From positions 124,001 through 188,000 of the forward strand of contig NZ_JADIKF010000038.1 of the NCBI RefSeq assembly GCF_016904945.1: a DNA stretch of 64,000 nucleotides, in the 5' to 3' direction. The position numbers were made by a program, and so were the translations under genes. Positions within the stretch are counted from its first letter, which is position 1, and every line of letters starts with the position of its first letter. Below are positions 59,036 to 64,000 of this stretch, in pieces. The notes under the pieces were generated by a model. That model was not told where the DNA came from. It made no database searches and was given only the letters and a program-made list of their open reading frames with translations. The DNA comes from Dyella mobilis. Its GTDB lineage: Bacteria; Pseudomonadota; Gammaproteobacteria; Xanthomonadales; Rhodanobacteraceae.

Positions 59036-59374
59036 ATGGCCAAGACTCTCTACTGTTGGCGATGCGAACGAGATGTTTCGATGCTCGACGAACAAGAATG
59101 GGCCGTCATCGAGCCTCAATTGTCCGAGGTAATTTCTAAGATTCAGCGCTATCGCCAAAAGAATGAGGTGTTACTAAGCGAAACCTTGCGCCAGGATTTT
59201 GGCAGAGAGGTTTTGATGCGATATCGAGAACTCACAGGCTTTAAGGAGTCCGACGTTCAAGCTCTATGGCATCATCGCAGTAGCCTGTATGGTCCACCAT
59301 GTGCCTCTTGCGGGAAACCATTACGCTCGGCCAAGGCAAGCTTCTGCGCCGCTTGCGGAGCTCAGCGGGACTGA
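59036..59374 (+). CDS. Double zinc-ribbon protein
   Basis: 112 residues. N-terminal LYCWRCERDVSMLDEQEW and C-terminal PPCASCGKPLRSAKASFCAA with a final CG form two zinc-ribbon knuckles around a helical middle (ISKIQRYRQKNEVLLSETLR). Soluble, unknown partner. ATG at 59036. Confidence 0.75.
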   Translation: MAKTLYCWRCERDVSMLDEQEWAVIEPQLSEVISKIQRYRQKNEVLLSETLRQDFGREVLMRYRELTGFKESDVQALWHHRSSLYGPPCASCGKPLRSAKASFCAACGAQRD

Positions 59375-59674
59375 TCAAGTGTTCAAAAGCAGGCCTTAGG
59401 TGACGCATAACTAATTTGCCGGATGTCCACTTCCGACGGCGGCCTCAGCCGGTCAACGCAACCCATAGCGGACCTCAGCACGTGCTCCAGGCTCTCATCG
59501 GCGCCGCAAAAACTCGCGGCGGCCCATGCGCCGCTATGGCGAGACGCACGTGGCTGGCCGGCCACCCAATCCAGGTTTACCGACCTGGCCCTGGGCGGGA
59601 TTGCATACGTCCATCCGTTGTCGCCGGGGTGTTCTCGCTATTAAAGTGGGGTTCGCACAACTCAGGAGGGGGAA
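59375..59674. other. Intergenic region (300 bases) with one repeat copy
   Basis: Contains the repeat copy at 59421-59464 (GGATGTCCACTTCCGACGG then CCTCAGCCGGTCAACGCAA), which carries the GCAA element seen in the long form. No gene is supported here; AGGAGGGGG at the right end is the ribosome site of the next gene. Confidence 0.55.
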
Positions 59675-60001
59675 ATGCGCTTCTATCTATTTGCGATTTT
59701 GAGCTTGTTCGCAGTCGCCGCTCATGGCCAGTCGATTTTCAAATGCAAACTGCAAGATGGCTCCACGGCATACCAGGACCATCCTTGCCCTGGCGCGACC
59801 AATACCAAGCCGACCATGACGATCACGCCAGACGATGCGACGAGCCCAAAGCAGGAACAATCTCTGAACCTGACGCCCGAGCAACGAGCGCGATTGGAAC
59901 AATCCTTGGAGCGCTTAAAGGTTATTACCGAGGAGATTTCCGCGAAGCAAGCGCAAATGAGAAGGGCTGCACAGCAAAGCGGGTCGGCAGATTCTCATTA
60001 G
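59675..60001 (+). CDS. DUF4124-type secreted protein
   Basis: 108 residues with a signal peptide (FYLFAILSLFAVAAHGQS). The DUF4124 motif is IFKCKLQDGSTAYQDHPCPG, where the two Cys residues are typical. The tail is a helix (EQRARLEQSLERLKVITEEI). AGGAGGGGG precedes the ATG. Periplasmic, unknown function. Confidence 0.85.
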   Translation: MRFYLFAILSLFAVAAHGQSIFKCKLQDGSTAYQDHPCPGATNTKPTMTITPDDATSPKQEQSLNLTPEQRARLEQSLERLKVITEEISAKQAQMRRAAQQSGSADSH

Positions 60002-60073
60002 ATGCAGCGGAGATGGGTGCTCAAAGTCAGTGACGGTGAGCCAAACTCTCCGCGTGACTCGGCGCCATGGGTG

Positions 60074-60111
60074 ACATGTCCGTTTTCGCCAGTTGAATCC
60101 GCCGCCCGAAG
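60074..60111. repeat. Array repeat with right arm
   Basis: ACATGTCCGTTTTCGCCAG, then TTGAATCCGCCGCCCGAAG. The GAATCCGC element matches the right end of the long form. Confidence 0.55.
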
Positions 60112-60144
60112 AAAACACCTGATGATCCCGCAAGGATGACTGCC

Positions 60145-60627
60145 ATGCGCCGATGGAATTCCGCGGTAAGCGTACTTTTAGCATTGGCATTGGCTGCAGG
60201 CCCCGCATTCGCAGGGCCTTCCGGATGCGGCCTGCCGCAAATATCGGGCTCACGTGAATTGAACCAATTCCTGAGCCTTCGGGCGATTGACGTGGTCAAG
60301 CGTGCAGCAAGCTCGGATGCAGGGCTTGCTGCGTTGGTCGCCCCCTCCGCGAGTTTCAACCTTGGTGCGGGCGACGTCGCCCGTCCCTTGGGAACGGGAG
60401 TCGATGGCGCTCGCGCGCTTGCACAAGCGATGAAAGCGGACACGTATCGTTTCCTTGGCTGGGATTACATGGACATGCCGGCTGACCCGTGCTCAAAGCA
60501 AAAGGTTGAAGTCGAGTTCATCGATAGCCTAGGCAAAAGCGTGTACCGAATGGAGTTCACGTTCGAAGCGGGTCGCGTGACGAGCGCCGATGGGTGGGAG
60601 AGATCGTTTGAGACTGGTCGGTTATAA
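60145..60627 (+). CDS. Secreted hypothetical protein, NTF2-like
   Basis: 160 residues with a signal peptide (MRRWNSAVSVLLALALAAGP). Contains RELNQFLSLRAIDVVKRAAS, LAALVAPSASFNLGAGDVAR and KVEVEFIDSLGKSVYRMEFT, an alpha/beta cone pattern like SnoaL/NTF2 proteins. Start ATG 60145 preferred (AAGG at nine bases); ATG 60136 is possible. Confidence 0.65.
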   Translation: MRRWNSAVSVLLALALAAGPAFAGPSGCGLPQISGSRELNQFLSLRAIDVVKRAASSDAGLAALVAPSASFNLGAGDVARPLGTGVDGARALAQAMKADTYRFLGWDYMDMPADPCSKQKVEVEFIDSLGKSVYRMEFTFEAGRVTSADGWERSFETGRL

Positions 60628-60647
60628 GGCTGAGCGTAGTCGGGTTG

Positions 60648-60676
60648 CCAATGTCCGCCTCCGACCCGAAGCAGCT
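60648..60676. repeat. Array repeat, degenerate copy
   Basis: CCAATGTCCGCCTCCGACCC then GAAGCAGCT. Left half good. Confidence 0.5.
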
Positions 60677-60737
60677 AGCATGGACAATGGAATGTAGGTC
60701 GGTATTAAGCCCGCTAAATCAATGTGTGAGGTCGTGC

Positions 60738-60971
60738 ATGGAACGTCGTAGCCCGCGAAAAGCTCGCCTACTGGTAAATATCCCTCCTGAACGAGTGGAT
60801 GAAGCCGCCGGGAACGGTCCCAGCGCCAAGGCTGGCGATATCATCGAACTCGATCACGGATATACCGGCCCAAATGGGGAGCCCATGGGCATGGTTGTTT
60901 GCCGCAACGCGGACGGAAGTATTCGTTGGGCTGGGGACGTGTTCGATTCGGAGATCGAAGCACTGCCATGA
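60738..60971 (+). CDS. Small hypothetical protein
   Basis: 77 residues from ATG 60738 with GAGG six bases upstream. MERRSPRKARLLVNIPPERV, GDIIELDHGYTGPNGEPMGM and VVCRNADGSIRWAGDVFDSE show a beta-barrel-like core. No family assigned. Confidence 0.55.
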   Translation: MERRSPRKARLLVNIPPERVDEAAGNGPSAKAGDIIELDHGYTGPNGEPMGMVVCRNADGSIRWAGDVFDSEIEALP

Positions 60972-61126
60972 CTTTTCTGCGATGGCGGATCACCCCCAAA
61001 GCAGATGTGCGCATCTAGCGAGGTACGCCCGCATCCGGTCCACAGAGGGTCCTTTCGAAATTCTTGGCGGCACTACGTACATCGCGCACGTCTCTCAGTG
61101 ATAAGGTTTTACCAAGGGGCTAGGCA

Positions 61127-61588
61127 ATGGTTGAAACTTCAAAGCGATTGCTCACTCAGGCGGACATTTCCTTACTCAAGCGCGAAAGCTACCCACACCT
61201 TAGCGACCTCAGCTCAAGATATTTGCCTGAGATCAACGTCGCCAAGGGCTTTCCAGCGAAGGCTGAATTCCTTGATGTCCTTCGTACATCCTGGTTGCTT
61301 GACACCTCTCCGGATCGACCGGAACTTGAGTGCGTCATTCTAGGCCTTGGCTATGCTCTCGGCTTGATCATTCGCGACCGATTCGGGTTCGACTGGTACC
61401 ACATAAGAAACGAGTTCGGAGAAGCCATTGCCATGGTTGGACTGAATGACGCGGGGAGCCAGATCACGGTTACACCTTTTGCCTATGTGGAAAAGAAGGG
61501 AGACTTCCCAAATGCCGAGGTCTTTATTGACCTATTTCACCTACTTGCACGCCAGGGGGTGAACGAAGTGAAGACCGGTACGGAATGA
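61127..61588 (+). CDS. DUF3806-like protein
   Basis: 153 residues. ELECVILGLGYALGLIIRDR, FGFDWYHIRNEFGEAIAMVG, then QITVTPFAYVEKKGDFPNAE agree with the DUF3806 pattern. Cytoplasmic, unknown role. AAGGGG precedes the ATG. A repeat of the long form follows its stop. Confidence 0.65.
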   Translation: MVETSKRLLTQADISLLKRESYPHLSDLSSRYLPEINVAKGFPAKAEFLDVLRTSWLLDTSPDRPELECVILGLGYALGLIIRDRFGFDWYHIRNEFGEAIAMVGLNDAGSQITVTPFAYVEKKGDFPNAEVFIDLFHLLARQGVNEVKTGTE

Positions 61589-61633
61589 CATTTCAATGAT
61601 GGCTCGAAGTGACTGCTCTCGACATCGCATTCA

Positions 61634-61690
61634 ACCGCTCGATGCAACACACTAATGATTGAGCGATTACTACAGCTGCTGCGTCGATGG
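61634..61690. repeat. Long-form repeat, degraded
   Basis: ACCGCTCGATGCAACACAC ... TGCTGCGTCGATGG: a weaker version of the hairpin at 39141, with two changes in the arms. Confidence 0.55.
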
Positions 61691-61769
61691 TGCCTAATCC
61701 AAAACCCTAATCGGCTCAGTGGAAAAGTTCCAAGTCGTGGAAACATTGACTAGAACAAGGGGAAGGACC

Positions 61770-62219
61770 ATGCGTATTTTTTCAAGAATAGTTGGTGTCC
61801 TCATGTCACTGGCTTGGGGATTTACTTTCGTAATATGTGCGATGAGCATTTATAGAACCGACGCCGACGCACACGGATATGGCCTCTTGGCTTCCCATAT
61901 GGGCTATTCCTTTGATCCAACGAAATGGAAATTGCATTGGATTTTCTTTAATTCTTGCATTATGGCGTTTGCCATTGTCGGATGTTTTGGGTCATGGAAC
62001 CTCTTGCGCCTGCAGAGCAGCGGCTATTTGCTTTTAAGCACTTCCTTCTTGCTGTGGCTCGTATTGGTGACTTCGATAGCGCTTCTGCACTTCGCGCCCT
62101 ACGGTTACGAGCGCGTAGGAATCTTTGGAAGGCTTGAGCTCTTGGGTATCTCTCTCTTTTTCCTTTTTCTTTTCTTTGTGTCGCGACGAAAGGCGTCCGC
62201 TACCGCCCAAGCGCGATAG
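61770..62219 (+). CDS. Small membrane protein
   Basis: 149 residues with four hydrophobic segments: RIVGVLMSLAWGFTFVICAM, WIFFNSCIMAFAIVGCFGSW, YLLLSTSFLLWLVLVTSIAL and LELLGISLFFLFLFFVSRRK. AAGGGGAAGGACC precedes the ATG. Unknown role. Confidence 0.65.
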   Translation: MRIFSRIVGVLMSLAWGFTFVICAMSIYRTDADAHGYGLLASHMGYSFDPTKWKLHWIFFNSCIMAFAIVGCFGSWNLLRLQSSGYLLLSTSFLLWLVLVTSIALLHFAPYGYERVGIFGRLELLGISLFFLFLFFVSRRKASATAQAR

Positions 62220-62228
62220 TTTCATTGT

Positions 62229-62255
62229 CTGAATCCGCAACCCGAAGCGGACATC
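62229..62255. repeat. Array repeat, right half
   Basis: CTGAATCCGCAACCCGAAGC then GGACATC. Right end exact; left half absent. Confidence 0.6.
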
Positions 62256-62385
62256 AAAGTATTCGACAGCGAGGGGCATTCATAGGTAGCCTCTTACGGC
62301 GCCACCCGCCGACGGAATGCGCTAAGGAAGTGGAATCGCCAATCAGATCAGGCTGGCTATATTCGGCGGCCATCAACAGGGGAAA

Positions 62386-62964
62386 ATGATGACAGTTTCG
62401 AATCCGCAGTCGCTCTTGCGCGAACTTGGCCGCGACGAGCGGCTTTTGTGGAGCGGCGTGCCGCGGCGGGGAGTCGTTTTCCGGCCAAGCGATCTTATGA
62501 CCATTCCGTTCACCCTGCTCTGGGGCGGATTTGCCGTTTTCTGGGAATATTCGGTGCTGTCGAAGGACGCTCCCTTCTTCTTCGGTATCTGGGGCGTCCC
62601 TTTCGTGCTCATCGGGCTTTATATGATCGTCGGTCGTTTTTTTGCCGATGCATACCTGCGTGGCCGAACCGAGTACGGCGTGACGAGTCAACGGGTGATC
62701 ATCGTCAGCGGCCTGTTGTCCCGTGAGGTCAAAAGCCTGCCACTTGCCGCTATGGCCGACATCACGCTTAGCGAGCAATCCAATCGAACCGGCTCGATAC
62801 AATTTGGGCCGACCCCGCCAGGTCGCGCCTGGATGGCCGGCACTCCATGGCCGGGCATGGCCAAATCCCAGCCACCGACGTTTGACTTGATCGGTAACGT
62901 GCGCGAGGTCTATGACCTGATCATCAAGGCGCAGCAAGCATGTCGAGACAGGACCACCAGTTAG
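62386..62964 (+). CDS. bPH2-domain membrane protein
   Basis: 192 residues. LGRDERLLWSGVPRRGVVF, then two membrane segments (PFTLLWGGFAVFWEYSVLS; FFGIWGVPFVLIGLYMIVG), then TEYGVTSQRVIIVSGLLSRE, VKSLPLAAMADITLSEQSNR is the usual bacterial PH (YdbS/bPH2) pattern, with the GVTSQRVI strand. Unknown ligand. ATG ATG at 62386 follows AGGGGAAA. Confidence 0.8.
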   Translation: MMTVSNPQSLLRELGRDERLLWSGVPRRGVVFRPSDLMTIPFTLLWGGFAVFWEYSVLSKDAPFFFGIWGVPFVLIGLYMIVGRFFADAYLRGRTEYGVTSQRVIIVSGLLSREVKSLPLAAMADITLSEQSNRTGSIQFGPTPPGRAWMAGTPWPGMAKSQPPTFDLIGNVREVYDLIIKAQQACRDRTTS

Positions 62965-63086
62965 TGGCAAGGGCTGTATAAATCGACTCCAGGTGAATGG
63001 TCAGGAGATGCCTGGGCCCGATCTCACCCAAGTTTGGCGGTCGACGTCAATGATTGCAGTGAATGTTTGCGTGCAAGGAGGGCAAT

Positions 63087-63563
63087 GTGAGTTTTGACCT
63101 GTTCCTGCAACGGTTCGATTCAGGCACCTCAGCGCAAGTAGATCGCGCTGCCGTCCTGTCGGTTCTCCGCACGGTCTGCCAGCAGCCCGAGGATCGGTTT
63201 GGATTTTATCTCGTCGAATTTCCTGACGGATCGCACGTCGAGCTTTCCGCAAAAGGGCTCGAAACCGATGATGAATTTACCGGCTGTGCATTTCACCTAC
63301 GAGGCTTTTCGAAGAGTCTCATTTTCTTCGTCTATGACATAGCCGTCGCCGGGGATATGGTCATCTTCAATGCTCAAGGCAGAAGCGAATCGCAAGCCGA
63401 AATGCCTATGACCATACTTACGAGCGCAGATCAGGCGCCTCACTTGCCTTCTGCAGTGGCTGAATGCTTCGCGATTTGCAGCTCGGGCGTGCAGCTTGCG
63501 CAATTGCTGGGTGCCAGCATTGAAGATTGGGAAGGCTATAGGGACCGGGTTGTCGGCCACTAG
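63087..63563 (+). CDS. Hypothetical protein
   Basis: 158 residues from GTG 63087 with AAGGAGGG upstream. MSFDLFLQRFDSGTSAQVDR, HVELSAKGLETDDEFTGCAF, HLRGFSKSLIFFVYDIAVAG and AECFAICSSGVQLAQLLGAS form a soluble alpha/beta protein with the conserved look of an uncharacterised family, possibly immunity-like. No functional motif. Confidence 0.6.
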   Translation: MSFDLFLQRFDSGTSAQVDRAAVLSVLRTVCQQPEDRFGFYLVEFPDGSHVELSAKGLETDDEFTGCAFHLRGFSKSLIFFVYDIAVAGDMVIFNAQGRSESQAEMPMTILTSADQAPHLPSAVAECFAICSSGVQLAQLLGASIEDWEGYRDRVVGH

Positions 63564-63731
63564 GCGGGTAAATCGTGTCGTGATTCAGGGCATTGCAGAT
63601 GTCTGATTTCAGCTCGTTGCCGGTACTGCCGCCATCGAAATTGATGGTCGTTTTTCCCGGTCAAGTGGATCACGCGAGATTGCCGGCGATCCAAGGCGGG
63701 CACGTGCACTGAAGTGAATTCAGGGGAACCG

Positions 63732-64000
63732 ATGAAAGAACACATCTCTTCGGAAAGACTTGCTCTGCTGCTTCTATGTGCTGCGATCCTTCCCGGCACG
63801 GCATCAGCGGGAATACAAAAGGATGCGTTTTGCTCGCCACTTAAGACCTTTGTCGCTTCGGTCGGGAAAGGCGAAACCAGAACCCTCGAGTTTCATACCT
63901 CCTGGGGACGTGGCTTCAAAAGCTCGCCAAAGAATGTTTTCTTCGAAAAGCGGTGTCTTGATGGCGGATTCGCGCCTGCCAAGAGCACGTGCGATTACTT
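63732..64000 (+). CDS. Secreted hypothetical protein, cut by window edge
   Basis: 89 codons from ATG 63732, with CAGGGGAACCG upstream. The signal peptide is LALLLLCAAILPGTASAGIQ, then FCSPLKTFVASVGKGETRTL and KNVFFEKRCLDGGFAPAKST, with three cysteines. The 3' end is outside the window, so the family cannot be named. Confidence 0.65.
   Translation, partial: MKEHISSERLALLLLCAAILPGTASAGIQKDAFCSPLKTFVASVGKGETRTLEFHTSWGRGFKSSPKNVFFEKRCLDGGFAPAKSTCDY

Noticed and set aside
36800..62300. Interpreting the repeats as integron attC sites
   Set aside because: The palindromes lack the RYYYAAC and GTTRRRY core boxes as far as I can see, and no integron integrase gene is in the window.
36800..62300. Interpreting the regular repeats as a CRISPR array
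   Set aside because: Copies are far apart (hundreds of bases to kilobases), interrupted by real genes, degenerate, and no cas gene is present.
63599..63712. A 37-codon ORF in the gap before 63732
   Set aside because: No ribosome site and low complexity; probably chance.

Overview
The window is GC-rich DNA with Shine-Dalgarno-led genes, lipoprotein and Tat-type signals, a MacB/ADOP-type permease and many short secreted or membrane proteins. This suggests a free-living gammaproteobacterium of the Xanthomonadaceae/Rhodanobacteraceae type (Dyella, Luteibacter or Rhodanobacter-like). The placement is inferred from protein style; no rRNA or tRNA gene was seen.

Positions 1-23.8 kb are ordinary chromosome: an ADOP permease running off the left edge, two acyltransferase-3 membrane proteins, a RibD/DHFR-type reductase, a divergent SDR/AraC pair whose AraC gene looks frameshifted, a CPBP membrane protease homologue, a Tat-type FAD oxidase, a GH26 glycosidase, a DUF2306 protein, a GNAT acetyltransferase, serine hydrolases, a hexapeptide acetyltransferase, a membrane protein with an HEYAH zinc-protease motif, SRPBCC and GFA proteins, and a double-DTG aspartyl protease fused to a thioredoxin-like domain.

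Positions 21.8-29.7 kb hold a nucleotide/ADP-ribose gene set. An ankyrin protein and an ADP-ribosylglycohydrolase converge on a NrtR-type Nudix/winged-helix regulator. The regulator diverges from a compact run: J-domain/kinase-like protein, vWA protein, PurA-like synthetase, DUF4291 protein and a second ADP-ribosylglycohydrolase. The AT-rich divergent promoter carries palindromes, and a palindrome core recurs past the far end of the run. This is the best candidate for an uncharacterised system.

Positions 30-33.2 kb carry a serine hydrolase / small tyrosine phosphatase / serine hydrolase trio. From about 33.5 kb to the right edge almost everything is a short plus-strand gene: lipoproteins, small membrane proteins, DUF3601, DUF4826, DUF4124, DUF1428, DUF3806, TPR, zinc-ribbon and PH-like proteins, plus decayed SUKH, Imm35 and DUF4926 genes. 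Many genes are followed by a degenerate copy of one palindromic repeat (halves TGTCCGCTTTCGAC and CCAAAGCGGACA). About two dozen copies lie between 36.8 and 62.3 kb and none was noticed left of 35 kb. The layout resembles a cassette array, but integron attC core sites were not seen. Larger genes here are an alpha/beta hydrolase, a PDZ-membrane-GAF protein (minus), an M61-like metallopeptidase, an SH3-domain secreted protein (minus) and a second SDR/AraC pair.
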